Assembly (NCBI RefSeq): GCF_000196855.1
Contig: NC_014319.1
Coordinates: 1,240,001 to 1,304,000 of the forward strand
DNA length: 64,000 nucleotides
Direction: 5' to 3'
Origin: Leuconostoc gasicomitatum LMG 18811
GTDB lineage: Bacteria; Bacillota; Bacilli; Lactobacillales; Lactobacillaceae
Part shown: positions 52,575-62,392 of the stretch, in pieces
How positions within the stretch are numbered: the stretch's first letter is position 1
Layout of the letters: the number at the start of each line of letters is the position of its first letter
Made by a program: the position numbers and the translations under genes
The notes under the pieces: model-generated
What the model was told of the DNA's origin: nothing
What the model saw: the letters and a program-made list of their open reading frames with translations, nothing else
Database searches by the model: none

Positions 52575-54371
52575 ATGAATAATTCAAATAGACGTATGAG
52601 CCCGTCCGAAATCAAAGAACAACTGTCAAAATCAAATTCCACTATCGGTGAAATGATCCGTTTTGTTTTTGGATCTGTTTTAAAGCGCCGTGGCCTTGTC
52701 ATTCTAAATGTTTTTTTGCTGACTATTATGGCAGGGTTAAATTTCATGGTGCCACAATTCACAAAAAATATCATTGACCATGTATTACCTCAAAATAATC
52801 AATATGCATTATACAGTAACATTTTTTGGTTACTCATAACCACTCTAATTCTTGGCACAATCACATTTTTCTCTACCTATATGATGCAAATTTTATCACA
52901 ACGCGCCATTACGGATTTACGTATTAAAACATACAATGACATACTTAAACAAGATTATGCTTTTTTTCAAGACACGAAAACTGGCGATTTAATGGTCCGA
53001 TTAACCAGTGATATCAGTAATCTTCAAATGTTAATTAGTTCCAATACGTTTAGCATTATTGGTAACATTTTCACCTTTATTGGTGTTCTAACTTTCTTAT
53101 TTGTTCAGAATTGGCACTTAGCCTTGCTTGTCTCAATAACGTTCCCAATTTTATTTGTGACTATTCGATTTTTCCGTAGCCGTATTCGTGAATCTTACTC
53201 AAATGTACGTTATGCACAAAGTAAAATTAATAATCAGCTGCAAGCGACACTGACAGAAATTGAATTAATCAAATCCTATACATCAGAAAATTCCGAAACG
53301 GACAAATTTAAAGCCATTGCTAACGAATCAAACAACTATTCCTTAACAGCTACCAAATGGCAAGCTATTTTCCAACCTTTAATCACGCTAATTAACACAA
53401 TTGGCACAGCAATTGTATTATTATTTGGTTCATTATTTGTTATGCGCGGTACCATGACTGTCGGTGATTTAGTCGCCTATATTGCTTATGTCACTATGCT
53501 ACAAGATCCTATTCGATCCTTTTCTATGTTAATGAACGTTTTTCAAACCGCACAAGTCTCGTACGATCGTATAAAAAACATTTTAAGTTACCAGCCAAGC
53601 ATTCTAGAGGTAAAAGAACCGGTAGATTTTCCTAACCCTTTAAAAACAGGTATCACTTTACAACAGGTGACGTTTGAATACGATGTGGAAACTAATCCTG
53701 CCTTAAATCATGTTTCTTTTACCATACCAAGTGGTAAAACAACAGCTCTAGTTGGTCGTTCTGGTTCGGGTAAATCAACTATTACTAAACTGCTCACTCG
53801 TATGTATGATCGTTCAGCCGGTGATATGACGTTTGATGGGATAGATATTAAGCAGTTCAATCTGTCCAACTTACGTCAAAATATTGCCGTGGTCAGTCAA
53901 GATGTTACAATTGTTGACGGCACTATAGCTGATAATATTACATATGGCACCGAAAATGTGACTCAAAATAACATTTGGCAAGCAGCGCAACAAGCAGACA
54001 TTGCTGATTTTATCAGACAATTACCACATCAATTAAATACTGAAGTTGGTGAACGTGGTGTTAAACTATCTGGCGGACAAAAACAGCGCCTATCTATTGC
54101 ACGCGCTTTATTAAAAAATGCGCCGATTGTGATTCTAGACGAAGCCACTGCTGCATTAGATAATGAGTCCGAAAAAGCAATTCAACATGCATTAGATAAT
54201 TTAATGGTCGCAAAAACTGCAATTGTGATTGCACATAGACTGAGTACAATCCACAAAGCAGATCAAATTATTGTGATGAATGCAGGACAAGTTGCAGAAA
54301 TAGGCACACATCAAAGCCTTTTGGCTGATAATGGTATTTATAGGCATCTATACGATGCACAATTTGAATAA
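52575..54371 (+). CDS. ABC exporter, fused membrane and ATPase half-transporter (LmrA/MsbA type)
   Basis: 598 aa half-transporter that would work as a homodimer, or a heterodimer with a partner not in view. Six membrane segments in residues 35-320, Walker A GRSGSGKST (about 393-401), signature LSGGQKQR (about 497), Walker B IVILDEATAALD, H-loop IAHRLST. Substrate unknown; multidrug or lipid are the usual ones. TATAAT ends 9 nt before the ATG and there is no Shine-Dalgarno, so the mRNA may be leaderless. Confidence 0.93.
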   Translation: MNNSNRRMSPSEIKEQLSKSNSTIGEMIRFVFGSVLKRRGLVILNVFLLTIMAGLNFMVPQFTKNIIDHVLPQNNQYALYSNIFWLLITTLILGTITFFSTYMMQILSQRAITDLRIKTYNDILKQDYAFFQDTKTGDLMVRLTSDISNLQMLISSNTFSIIGNIFTFIGVLTFLFVQNWHLALLVSITFPILFVTIRFFRSRIRESYSNVRYAQSKINNQLQATLTEIELIKSYTSENSETDKFKAIANESNNYSLTATKWQAIFQPLITLINTIGTAIVLLFGSLFVMRGTMTVGDLVAYIAYVTMLQDPIRSFSMLMNVFQTAQVSYDRIKNILSYQPSILEVKEPVDFPNPLKTGITLQQVTFEYDVETNPALNHVSFTIPSGKTTALVGRSGSGKSTITKLLTRMYDRSAGDMTFDGIDIKQFNLSNLRQNIAVVSQDVTIVDGTIADNITYGTENVTQNNIWQAAQQADIADFIRQLPHQLNTEVGERGVKLSGGQKQRLSIARALLKNAPIVILDEATAALDNESEKAIQHALDNLMVAKTAIVIAHRLSTIHKADQIIVMNAGQVAEIGTHQSLLADNGIYRHLYDAQFE

Positions 54372-54374
54372 AAA

Positions 54375-54596
54375 ATGACAAAAAAAGAACTTTTCAACTT
54401 AATGACAACATACAACTCAAGAATGGCTTCACTTAAATTTTATGATATGGCTGACCGATACATATTAATAATCGGTGATCATCACTTCGATCTAAGTGAC
54501 CATACTGCTGAAAATCTAATAGCCGATTTAGCGGACCATGCTTGTGCAACTATTACTAATCATAACCGGCATAAATCTGTTAAAATAACAAAATAA
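54375..54596 (+). CDS. Small uncharacterised protein, 73 aa
   Basis: Soluble, His-rich (GDHHFDLSDHTAENLIADLADHACATITNHNRH). Begins 3 nt after the ABC exporter stop and ends inside the terminator stem, so it is the second gene of that operon. No family recognised; the His/Asp content may mean metal binding. Confidence 0.7.
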   Translation: MTKKELFNLMTTYNSRMASLKFYDMADRYILIIGDHHFDLSDHTAENLIADLADHACATITNHNRHKSVKITK

Positions 54597-54640
54597 GAAG
54601 CGATATACAATATATATTGTATATCGCTTCTTATTTTTTC
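54591..54640. terminator. Bidirectional terminator, 46-bp palindrome
   Basis: AAATAAGAAGCGATATACAA and its complement form a perfect 23-bp stem (54591-54636), with T-runs on both sides, between convergent genes. The stop codon of the 73-aa gene is inside. Confidence 0.85.
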
Positions 54641-54657
54641 AAACAGTAATAACTTAT

Positions 54658-55644
54658 TTATGATAATGCCTGTGCCGCAGTAATAATTGCGACCTTATAA
54701 ACATCTTCCTCATTAGCACCACGCGATAAATCAGATACCGGCTTAGCTAATCCTTGCAAAATTGGCCCAATGGCCTCGTAACCGCCTAAGCGCTGAGCGA
54801 TTTTATAGCCAATATTACCTGATTCTAAACTTGGAAAAATAAACGTATTAGCATGCCCAGCAACATTTGATTCTGGCGCTTTGGCAATACCAACACTTGC
54901 AACAAATGCCGCATCAAATTGTAATTCACCGTCAATTTGATTGGCTAATTCTGGTGCCATTTCTTTAGCTAATTTAGTTGCTTCAACTACCTTATCAACC
55001 AATGGTGATTTGGCTGAACCCTTAGTTGAAAATGATAGCATAGCAACTTTTGGTTCAATGTCAAACACCTTAGCCGTTTGTGCTGATTGAATCGCAATTT
55101 CCGCCATTGCTGATGCATCAACATTAATATTGATTGCAGCATCTGAAAAAACATACCGCTCATCACCTTTTTGCATGATAAAAGCACCTGAAATACGTGA
55201 TGACCCTGGTGCTGTCTTGATGATTTGTAACGCTGGTCTGACCGTGTCACCAGTCGGATGTGTTGCCCCTGAAACCATGCCATCTGCTTTACCAGTATAG
55301 ACTAACATTGTGCCAAAATAATTAACATCTTGTAACCATTTTTCGGCTGTTTCAGCATCAGTTTTGCCTTTACGACGTTCTACTAATGATGCATTTAATT
55401 TTGCTAAAGCATTCACATCATATTTTAATGGATCAATCACTGACAGATTCGACAAATCATAATGATACTTAATGGCAGTAGCATTTATAGCATTTTCATT
55501 GCCTAATAAAATTGGCTTAATTAAACCCTCATTGGCTAATCTGACAGCCGCACCTTGAATGCGAGCATCTTCCCCTTCAGGGAAAACAATCACTTTATTT
55601 TGTCCACTTATTTTTTGCTTTAATTGTTCAAATAATTCAACCAA
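54658..55644 (-). CDS. pta: Phosphate acetyltransferase
   Basis: 328 aa, interconverts acetyl-CoA and acetyl phosphate; in heterofermenters it serves the ethanol/acetate branch. Seen: VIVFPEGEDARIQGAAVRLA, MVSGATHPTGDTVRPALQII and GSAKSPLVDKVVEAT. The start is TTG (55644), 7 nt after GGAGG. Single gene. Confidence 0.96.
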   Translation of the reverse strand: MVELFEQLKQKISGQNKVIVFPEGEDARIQGAAVRLANEGLIKPILLGNENAINATAIKYHYDLSNLSVIDPLKYDVNALAKLNASLVERRKGKTDAETAEKWLQDVNYFGTMLVYTGKADGMVSGATHPTGDTVRPALQIIKTAPGSSRISGAFIMQKGDERYVFSDAAININVDASAMAEIAIQSAQTAKVFDIEPKVAMLSFSTKGSAKSPLVDKVVEATKLAKEMAPELANQIDGELQFDAAFVASVGIAKAPESNVAGHANTFIFPSLESGNIGYKIAQRLGGYEAIGPILQGLAKPVSDLSRGANEEDVYKVAIITAAQALS

Positions 55645-55759
55645 AATACTTCCTCCAACGTGTTTAAAAAAAACACCTTTTAATTTAATTTACAAGTTCA
55701 TTGTAACAGAACAATTGGTATTTGTCTGCGGTTTCATCATTTTTTGTGATTTATTTCAC

Positions 55760-56419
55760 TCAGTTTAACCAGTCAATGGTCGCTCGTCCGTTTGCCTTTA
55801 AAAAGTCATTGGCTTGCGAGAAAGGTTGACTACCAAAAAAACCACGGTATGCTGATAAGGGACTAGGATGTACTGCCACCAGAACTAAATGTTTTGATTC
55901 ATCAATCAATCGCCGCTTAGATTGTGCATATTTACCCCACAAAATAAATACTTTAGGTGCATCATCGTCAGACGCAATTTGAATAATAGCATCAGTTAAC
56001 GGTTCCCAGACCTGTCCAGCATGTGCATTTGCACGTCCTTTTGGCACAGTTAGAACAGCATTTAGTAGAAGTACCCCTTGTGTTGTCCATGATGTTAAAT
56101 CATGAGATGAACGATCACCAATATCAGTAGCTAGTTCTTTTAAAATGTTACGTAACGATGGTGGTGCCAATACATCATCAGGAACTGAAAAACTTAAACC
56201 TTGTGCTTGATTAACTTCATGATAAGGATCTTGTCCCATGATGATCACTTTAGTATTTTTTAAAGATGTCGCAACTAGCGCCGAAAATACCCTATCACGT
56301 GGTGGAAAAACGATCTCAGTTTGGTAGACAGTATCCAAAAAACACTGAATATCTTTGATTTGCCCATTTGTCAGTTTTGCTTTAACGTATGGTGCCCAGG
56401 TTGTATGCGATAGTGGCAT
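55760..56419 (-). CDS. ung: Uracil-DNA glycosylase
   Basis: 219 aa family 1 enzyme that removes uracil from DNA. Catalytic motif MGQDPYHEVNQAQGLSFS, LLLNAVLTVPKGRANAHAG and the HPSPLSAYRGFFG loop are intact. Divergent from the LURP-one gene; the two promoters share the 43-bp gap. Confidence 0.96.
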   Translation of the reverse strand: MPLSHTTWAPYVKAKLTNGQIKDIQCFLDTVYQTEIVFPPRDRVFSALVATSLKNTKVIIMGQDPYHEVNQAQGLSFSVPDDVLAPPSLRNILKELATDIGDRSSHDLTSWTTQGVLLLNAVLTVPKGRANAHAGQVWEPLTDAIIQIASDDDAPKVFILWGKYAQSKRRLIDESKHLVLVAVHPSPLSAYRGFFGSQPFSQANDFLKANGRATIDWLN

Positions 56420-56462
56420 ATTTAATCTTCTTTCGTGGTAAAATTAGTGTCAAGAGGCGATT

Positions 56463-56993
56463 ATGACAAAATACTATCTCCGACAAAGACACAGCATAGA
56501 CGACGGCGTAAACATCGTGTTTGATGAAAATTTTCAAGCGAGCTATTTAGTATCTGGTCGAACAGGTAAAAAGCACGACGAATTACATGTTCAAGATATG
56601 TCCGGTAACGTGCTTGTCCGTATTGAGCAGACATCATTTGGTATATTACCACGTTTTTCGTTAAAATACCGTGGTCATATCGTTGGTTCAATTAGTTTTA
56701 CTTTAGGCCATTTAGGTGACATTGTCTACATTCGTCATCTCGGCTGGCTAATATCGGGTAATTTTATTGCTGGTCGCTACATCACCACTCATAATACCAA
56801 AAAATTGCTCAGTGTCAAACCCGAGTTACGTCAAGATGGCATTTATACCCAACTTAAAATCACATTTGACTCTCAGGCACCCGTCCATATTGCTATTGCT
56901 GCTTTACTAGACATTTGGGGGACAAAATCTAATCCGTTAACAAGGATCAAATGGCTTCCTGGACAAAATGATTCGTATGAATTGACGTCATAA
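56463..56993 (+). CDS. LURP-one/YxjI-like family protein
   Basis: 176 aa, Tubby-like beta-barrel fold family (LURP1-related). Repeated strand pattern YYLRQRHSIDDGVNIVFDEN, YLVSGRTGKKHDELHV and SGNFIAGRYITTHNTKKLLSV. Function unknown; lipid or membrane-surface binding is proposed for the fold. GAGGCG lies just before the ATG and TAAAAT is upstream. Confidence 0.82.
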   Translation: MTKYYLRQRHSIDDGVNIVFDENFQASYLVSGRTGKKHDELHVQDMSGNVLVRIEQTSFGILPRFSLKYRGHIVGSISFTLGHLGDIVYIRHLGWLISGNFIAGRYITTHNTKKLLSVKPELRQDGIYTQLKITFDSQAPVHIAIAALLDIWGTKSNPLTRIKWLPGQNDSYELTS

Positions 56994-57156
56994 CCGTTAT
57001 TTTTATAATTGTAACAAGTTATTTAATTATATCTAAATTAGTTTCCTCTATAGCATTAAAACATGTTTCACTTGGATATTGGAAAATCTAAAAGCCAACT
57101 TATCAATTATTCATTCTATTAACAATTGTCCACTACCAAAAAATGCTGTCGTTTTA

Positions 57157-57193
57157 ATCAAATCATTACTATTACAGTGATGATTTTTTTAAT
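57157..57193 (+). terminator. Possible terminator between LURP-one gene and metF
   Basis: Stem AAATCATTAC / GTGATGATTT followed by T5 on the plus strand. The region 57000-57156 before it is AT-rich without a gene. Confidence 0.5.
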
Positions 57194-57199
57194 TGCTAA

Positions 57200-58114
57200 T
57201 TAGCCATGATCACTAATATTATTTTCAAAAAAATGTTTGGTTTTAATTTCTTGACTAATAATGGGTAACATGCTTTTCAGAACGCTTGGCTGGTTCATAG
57301 CATATAAATGAATCCCGTCTACGCCATGATCTAATAACTCTTGAATTTGTTTGAGTGCATATTCGATGCCCGCTTTTTTTAAATCTTCCGAATTGTCTTC
57401 ATATTTATGAACAATGTTAACCAACTCTGTCGGTAATGGTGACCCAATCATATGTGTCACACGTTCAATCTGTGTTTTACTAATGATTGGCATCACACCA
57501 GCAGACACTGGCACTTTAATATAATTATTTTTTAATCTTTCTTGCATGTTATAATACATATCATTGTCAAAGAAAAATTGAGAAATCAAAAAATCAGCGC
57601 CACTGGCAATTTTTTCTTTAGTGCCGGCTATACTAATACCGGTAATTGGATTGCCAGTATAACCTTCTGGGTAAATTGCTGCCCCAACATTAAAATCACG
57701 CAATTGTTTAATACCATAAATTAAATCTTTAGCATAAGGATAGTTGACATTAACATAAGTTTTATCTCCTAAATCACCACGCAAAGCCAGTATATTTTCG
57801 ATATTTGCTTGTTCAACTTTGGCAAGAATATCTCGTAAACTTTCTGGCGTTTGATTCACACCAGTTAAATGATGCAGCGCAGTAACACCTAAATGCGTTT
57901 GGATATATTGTGCTAAATTGCATGTCTTTGTATTATCACCTAATCCGCCGGCACCATATGTCACACTGATATAGTCAACGCCTAATTTTTGTGGGTTAAC
58001 TTCATCCAAAGTGCGATAAAGTAATTCAATACCGGTCTCTTTTTTGGGTGGAAAAATTTCAAATGACAGTACTGGTGCTGACTTCGTATAATATATTTTA
58101 GATATTTTAGTCAT
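57200..58114 (-). CDS. metF: 5,10-methylenetetrahydrofolate reductase
   Basis: 304 aa flavoenzyme that makes 5-methyl-THF for methionine synthesis. Seen: SFEIFPPKKETGIELLY, GLGDNTKTCNLA, HHLTGVNQT, ILALRGDLGD and DFLISQFFFDN. ATG 58114 has AAGGA about 8 nt upstream; earlier in-frame codons overlap the promoter region. Stands beside mmuM-mmuP but is a separate unit without a T-box. No metE is seen in the window. Confidence 0.95.
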   Translation of the reverse strand: MTKISKIYYTKSAPVLSFEIFPPKKETGIELLYRTLDEVNPQKLGVDYISVTYGAGGLGDNTKTCNLAQYIQTHLGVTALHHLTGVNQTPESLRDILAKVEQANIENILALRGDLGDKTYVNVNYPYAKDLIYGIKQLRDFNVGAAIYPEGYTGNPITGISIAGTKEKIASGADFLISQFFFDNDMYYNMQERLKNNYIKVPVSAGVMPIISKTQIERVTHMIGSPLPTELVNIVHKYEDNSEDLKKAGIEYALKQIQELLDHGVDGIHLYAMNQPSVLKSMLPIISQEIKTKHFFENNISDHG

Positions 58115-58278
58115 CTTCTCGTCCTTATTATTATTGTTTTCAACCTGTCGAATTAGACCATAATACCATATACTACATTGTAACTTTTCAAGAACACATT
58201 GGTTACAATATATCACTATGTCAGTAATATATTTTTAAATCAATTATTATCATCGACCCGCTTGATTGACGATACAAA
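58115..58278 (-). promoter_or_regulatory. metF upstream region with inverted repeat
   Basis: Minus-strand TGG-TATTAT is a candidate extended -10. TTGTAACCAA and AAGTTACAA form a spaced inverted repeat (about 58170-58212). It could be a regulator site; the identity is unknown. Confidence 0.4.
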
Positions 58279-59199
58279 TTATCGCTTCGTGCTTATAATG
58301 GCCAGAGCTATTTCATTAATATCCTCAGGACTTGTTCTGCAGCAACCACCAATTAAACTAGCCCCAGCAGCCAGCCACACTGGTACTAATTCATCCCAGT
58401 TAATTGGTCCATGTTGACTAACCCAACGTTTAGTTGCTGGATCATAATCATCGCCGGCATTAGGATAAACAACTATTTTTTTACTTGTATTTGGTGTGAT
58501 ATTTTTTAAAGCTGGTAAAATATTTTGAGGCGAGGTGCAGTTGACTCCAATAGCTTTAATTTGGCTAATCGATTCAAAATAAGCAACCGCTTCTGATAGT
58601 GGCGTACCATCCCACAAATGATCGCCATTTTCTGTGGCAAACGATAAATACGCATCAACAGACGGGAACTCTTGTTGTAGTAAGTGTCCCAAGGCCTTAG
58701 TCTCATCAAAATTCGGCATCGTTTCCAAGGCAAGTACATTCACCCCATCAGCAATTAAACGAGCAATACGAGGCCGATGAAATGTTTGATATTCAGATTC
58801 TGATAAATGATAATCACCAGTATACTCAGCACCATTTGCCAGATAAGCACCATAAGGTCCAACCGATCCCGCGATTAAACCATCACTTCGATTAGAATTT
58901 TCAAGACCACGCTTAGCTAAATTGACAGCTGAGTCTATAAGTTCATATGCTTTTTTGTCACTTAATCCCTGATCCGTAAAAGATTTTACATGTGCTTGGT
59001 AGGTATCAGTAATCGCTAACGAAGCCCCAGCGTTAAAATAATTTTTATGAATTTCACAAATATTCTCTGGTGATTGAACCAATGCCGAAGCAGACCACCA
59101 GCTATTATTCACATCAATCTGTCGCTTTTCAAGCTCACTACCCATCCCACCATCTAATATAACTACCCCTGATTCAATATATGATTCAAACTTTGTCAT
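58279..59199 (-). CDS. mmuM: Homocysteine S-methyltransferase
   Basis: 306 aa zinc enzyme that methylates homocysteine with S-methylmethionine or SAM. Zinc ligands in VNCTSP and IGGCCRTSP, N-terminal ILDGGMGSELE. Spaced 15 nt after mmuP in one transcript under a methionine T-box. Together they allow use of S-methylmethionine from plants. Confidence 0.95.
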   Translation of the reverse strand: MTKFESYIESGVVILDGGMGSELEKRQIDVNNSWWSASALVQSPENICEIHKNYFNAGASLAITDTYQAHVKSFTDQGLSDKKAYELIDSAVNLAKRGLENSNRSDGLIAGSVGPYGAYLANGAEYTGDYHLSESEYQTFHRPRIARLIADGVNVLALETMPNFDETKALGHLLQQEFPSVDAYLSFATENGDHLWDGTPLSEAVAYFESISQIKAIGVNCTSPQNILPALKNITPNTSKKIVVYPNAGDDYDPATKRWVSQHGPINWDELVPVWLAAGASLIGGCCRTSPEDINEIALAIISTKR

Positions 59200-59214
59200 G
59201 CCAATTCTCCTACT

Positions 59215-60606
59215 TTATTTTTTGGTCACTGTTACTGTTGACCCATGTCGCTTTGGCCACCACTTAAACTTTAAATAATAATAACCATATACTAAAATTA
59301 TAAATGGTATTGACCATAACAGCGCTGCTCGTTGATCAGGATCAAAAATAACCAAAATAATTGACAACGATGAACCAATAAATCCCGCTAGTGGCAAAAG
59401 TGGATAGGCCCATTTTGGATAACGTAATTCTTGGGTTCGCTTTTCACGTTTTAGTAGTTGATAATACTTATAGTGTGACCAACTAATCGCTACCCAAACA
59501 AACACCACCGCTAATCCTGAAACTTCTACTAATATGAGATACAATGACCCTGCAGCCATAAAACTTGAACCTAGAGCTAAAATCCCTCCCACAAGGCTTG
59601 CCAAGAGTGCTCTAATTGGAATACCATTTTTATTTACTTTTTCAAATTTGTTAGAAATTAATCCTTCATGACTCAATGACCACAACATACGTGTCGAAGC
59701 ATATAGACCTGAGTTAGCCATTGAAATGATACCAGTTAAAATGACAAAATTCATGATATCTGCGGCATAAGGTATGCCAATCATACTAAATACTGTGACA
59801 AATGGACTTTGAGTAACAGCCGCTTTTTCGTAAGGAATAATTGCTGCCAAAATAGTAATACTACCAATGAAGAAAATAACTTGACGCCACCAAACTGCTT
59901 TTATTGCTTTAGCTATGGCACGACTTGGATCTGCAGCTTCACCAGCTGTAATGGCCATCAGTTCGGTGCCACTAAAGGCAAAATTAACCGCTAACATTGT
60001 TGTAAATACAGCGCCAATGCCATTTGGAAAAATGCCATGACTGAAAATATTTTGAAAGCCAACATGTTGCGTTTGACTAGAATGTAACCTACCCGTTAGA
60101 ATTAATACGCCAATGATCAGAAATGCGACAATGGCAACAACCTTAATAGCAGCTAACCAATATTCACTTTCACCAAATATTTTAACTGAAAATATATTAC
60201 TCAATAAAATAATAACCAGAAATACACCGGAAAATGCCCACACAGGAATATTTGGAAACCATCTTTGCATAATAATACCTGATGCAGTAAATTCAGACCC
60301 TAAAGCAATGGTCCATGTTAGCCAATAAGAGATAGCAACGAAAAATCCAGTGGCTGGCCCTATTAACTTTTGTGCATGATAATGAAATGCACCTGTTTGT
60401 GGCATCGCAATTGATAATTCAGCCACACTTAGCATCACTAAATAGACTAAAACTGCACCCACAGAATACGCTAAAATTGTGCCAACAGCTCCTGCTGTGT
60501 GAATTGTGTAAGCAGATGACAAAAATAACCCTGTCCCAATACCACTGGCTAAGCCAATCATTTGTATTTGCCGTGCTGTCATTGCACGTTTTAATTTTCC
60601 TGCCAT
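59215..60606 (-). CDS. mmuP: Amino acid permease, probable S-methylmethionine transporter
   Basis: 463 aa APC permease, 12 membrane segments; RAMTARQIQMIGLASGIGTGLF and GTELMAITAGEAADPSRAIAKAI are typical of the MmuP/amino acid transporter group. The substrate is inferred from the operon partner mmuM and the methionine T-box. Start set at ATG 60606 (5 nt after GAGG); an ATG stands directly before it. Confidence 0.9.
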   Translation of the reverse strand: MAGKLKRAMTARQIQMIGLASGIGTGLFLSSAYTIHTAGAVGTILAYSVGAVLVYLVMLSVAELSIAMPQTGAFHYHAQKLIGPATGFFVAISYWLTWTIALGSEFTASGIIMQRWFPNIPVWAFSGVFLVIILLSNIFSVKIFGESEYWLAAIKVVAIVAFLIIGVLILTGRLHSSQTQHVGFQNIFSHGIFPNGIGAVFTTMLAVNFAFSGTELMAITAGEAADPSRAIAKAIKAVWWRQVIFFIGSITILAAIIPYEKAAVTQSPFVTVFSMIGIPYAADIMNFVILTGIISMANSGLYASTRMLWSLSHEGLISNKFEKVNKNGIPIRALLASLVGGILALGSSFMAAGSLYLILVEVSGLAVVFVWVAISWSHYKYYQLLKREKRTQELRYPKWAYPLLPLAGFIGSSLSIILVIFDPDQRAALLWSIPFIILVYGYYYLKFKWWPKRHGSTVTVTKK

Positions 60607-60660
60607 CATATCCTCGATCCAGTTCATTTAATTGTAACCAATTACTAAAACGATAAAAAC

Positions 60661-60953
60661 AAAAAAATCCCGCAGTTTGAACTTAATCAAACTGCGGGAC
60701 GACTTATCGTGTTACCACCCGGTATTTGTATGTTTAAAAACATACCTCATACAATCGCTATGATTTAAAAAAAACTAAAACATAGGAATTATTGTTGCTA
60801 TAACGGGCACACCCGGTCATTGCTCACAACGCATTAACGTATGCTCACCATGGCGTATCTCTCCAAGACCATTTTCATATAATCACGCAATCTACTTTCA
60901 CCAAACATAGATTCTCTTAGTGTGCTCATGATATTACTTATCTCTTCACTGTT
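60661..60953 (-). promoter_or_regulatory. T-box leader of mmuP-mmuM (methionine)
   Basis: T-box GGGTGGTAACACGA (60720-60705 region); specifier ATG at 60872-60870 in TGAAAATGG; terminator CCCGCAGTTTGA and its complement with T7 (60690-60661). The antiterminator TGGT fits the A73 of tRNA-Met. Low methionine should induce S-methylmethionine uptake and use. Confidence 0.92.
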
Positions 60954-60959
60954 GACAAT

Positions 60960-60988
60960 ATAATAACAACTTTATATAGCTATGTCAA
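60960..60988 (-). promoter_or_regulatory. mmuP promoter
   Basis: Minus-strand TTGACA (60988-60983), 17-bp spacer, TATTAT (60965-60960). Confidence 0.85.
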
Positions 60989-61056
60989 ATTGTTTTATTA
61001 TATCCATGCTATTTTTAGCAAGAATTTTTCTCCAAAAAACGATTTTAAATATTTAA

Positions 61057-62199
61057 TTAAATCATTTCCAAATGCAATTGTTCTGGTTTTGCCCAACCCA
61101 TTTTACGCATGAAACGATATCCAATAAAAGATACAATAATTGGCACACCAACACCTACGATCATATAAGCAGCAAATGCAGCGGGATTTGATCCTGCCAA
61201 TGCCAATGGCACGATAAATGAGTTAAAACCAATACCAGCCATTGCGAATGGTGCAGTAACATTAAATGCGATTGTTGCAATTGGCGCGGCAATTGCAGCA
61301 CCAATCATTGGCGGAATAATCAATGCGGGGTTTTCTGTCAAATTAGGAAACTGAATTTTCGGTGTCACAATACCTTGTGCGATCGTTGCACCAATTTTAT
61401 TCTCTTGAAATGACATTGCAGGAAAACCAACGAACACAGCTGTTGTTCCGATTAATATTGCGCCTGCAGCTTGAGGTGATGTCACGCCAGTTGCACCAAT
61501 TGCCACAGCCAAGGCTGCTGCAGAAGCAGGTGTCATTGTCATAGCCCCAAACACCATCGCAACTATCGCAGTGCCAATAATTGGGTTGATAGCAACACTA
61601 GAAGCAATAAACTTTCCAACTGCAACTAATGCTGGCGTTGTCACTGCTGCCAAATAATAGCCTGACACTGTACCAACAATTGTCGTTGCAGCCGGAACAA
61701 TTACCATATCCAATGGTGTTTTACCACTCAACCACTTACCAAATAATACAGCAATAACACCAGCAATAACAGCCGAAATAGGTTGTCCAGTAGTCATCAC
61801 AGCTGAACCAGCAGCTTGCGCACCTGCATACCCAGTTGCCGTTACACCTTGCACAGCTTTATCGGTGAAAAAAACAGCGTTGGCACCAACCGTTGACGCA
61901 GCCATTGCACTAAACATAACCATTGTATTTGTCTTCATTTGTGATGCAATTGCGGCGCCAAATGCAGCCGGCAACATAATTTTAGTAATTGCCCCCATTT
62001 GAACCATCGGTGCCCAATTGATAAACCCTGCTATTGTTTGCAACAACAACCCCATGCCTAAAGTAACCAAAATAGCATTTGAAACAGCCGCACTGACTTT
62101 ATAAACCGTGTCACGAATTGACTCTTTTGATTCATTGACTTTGCCCTTAATATTTTCTGCTTCAACCTGACGTACATTTGATATTGCGTTTTGTGCCAT
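61057..62199 (-). CDS. EIIC-like membrane transporter (PTS_EIIC_2 family), leucine-attenuated
   Basis: 380 aa, about ten membrane segments, rich in Ala and Gly. Matches by eye the EIIC-like family without fused EIIA or EIIB domains; no phosphorylation Cys domain is present, so true PTS transport is doubtful. Seen: ITKIMLPAAFGAAIASQMKT, GAMTMTPASAAALAVAIGATG and VGFPAMSFQENKIG. AAGGAG lies 8 nt before ATG 62199. Its leader codes a leucine-rich peptide with attenuator structures, so the substrate may be leucine or a related amino acid; that is inference. Confidence 0.8.
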   Translation of the reverse strand: MAQNAISNVRQVEAENIKGKVNESKESIRDTVYKVSAAVSNAILVTLGMGLLLQTIAGFINWAPMVQMGAITKIMLPAAFGAAIASQMKTNTMVMFSAMAASTVGANAVFFTDKAVQGVTATGYAGAQAAGSAVMTTGQPISAVIAGVIAVLFGKWLSGKTPLDMVIVPAATTIVGTVSGYYLAAVTTPALVAVGKFIASSVAINPIIGTAIVAMVFGAMTMTPASAAALAVAIGATGVTSPQAAGAILIGTTAVFVGFPAMSFQENKIGATIAQGIVTPKIQFPNLTENPALIIPPMIGAAIAAPIATIAFNVTAPFAMAGIGFNSFIVPLALAGSNPAAFAAYMIVGVGVPIIVSFIGYRFMRKMGWAKPEQLHLEMI

Positions 62200-62274
62200 A
62201 ATTCTAATCTCCTTTTAATATGTGCTTAAGTTCAATTTACACTTCAGTTGAGCAATACAATCATTGGAGAAAAA

Positions 62275-62308
62275 GAAAAACGCCCCAACGATTGCTCGTT
62301 AGGACGTT
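62275..62308 (-). terminator. Attenuator terminator before the EIIC-like gene
   Basis: Minus-strand arms AACGTCCTAACGA (62308-62296) and TCGTTGGGGCGTT (62291-62279), all 13 positions paired, loop GCAA, then T-rich tract. Confidence 0.9.
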
Positions 62309-62392
62309 TTCACGTCATATTCCTAACCAGCTACATAAACTTACTTTTAAAGTCTAGTAGCTGATCTTGCTCAAATAACAACCAACTAGACT
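62309..62392 (-). promoter_or_regulatory. Mutually exclusive hairpins of the leucine attenuator
   Basis: Segment A AGTCTAGT (62392-62385) pairs with B ACTAGACT (62358-62351). B's overlapping CAGCTAC (62363-62357) pairs instead with C GTAGCTG (62334-62328). C continues into GTTAGGA and ACGT, which can pair with ACGT and CCTAAC of the terminator 5' arm. The chain A:B, B:C, C:D, D:E is the layout of a ribosome-controlled attenuator. Confidence 0.75.

Noticed and set aside
61057-62199. True sugar PTS component
   Set aside because: No EIIA or EIIB domain and no sugar gene nearby; only the membrane part of an EIIC-like family is present.
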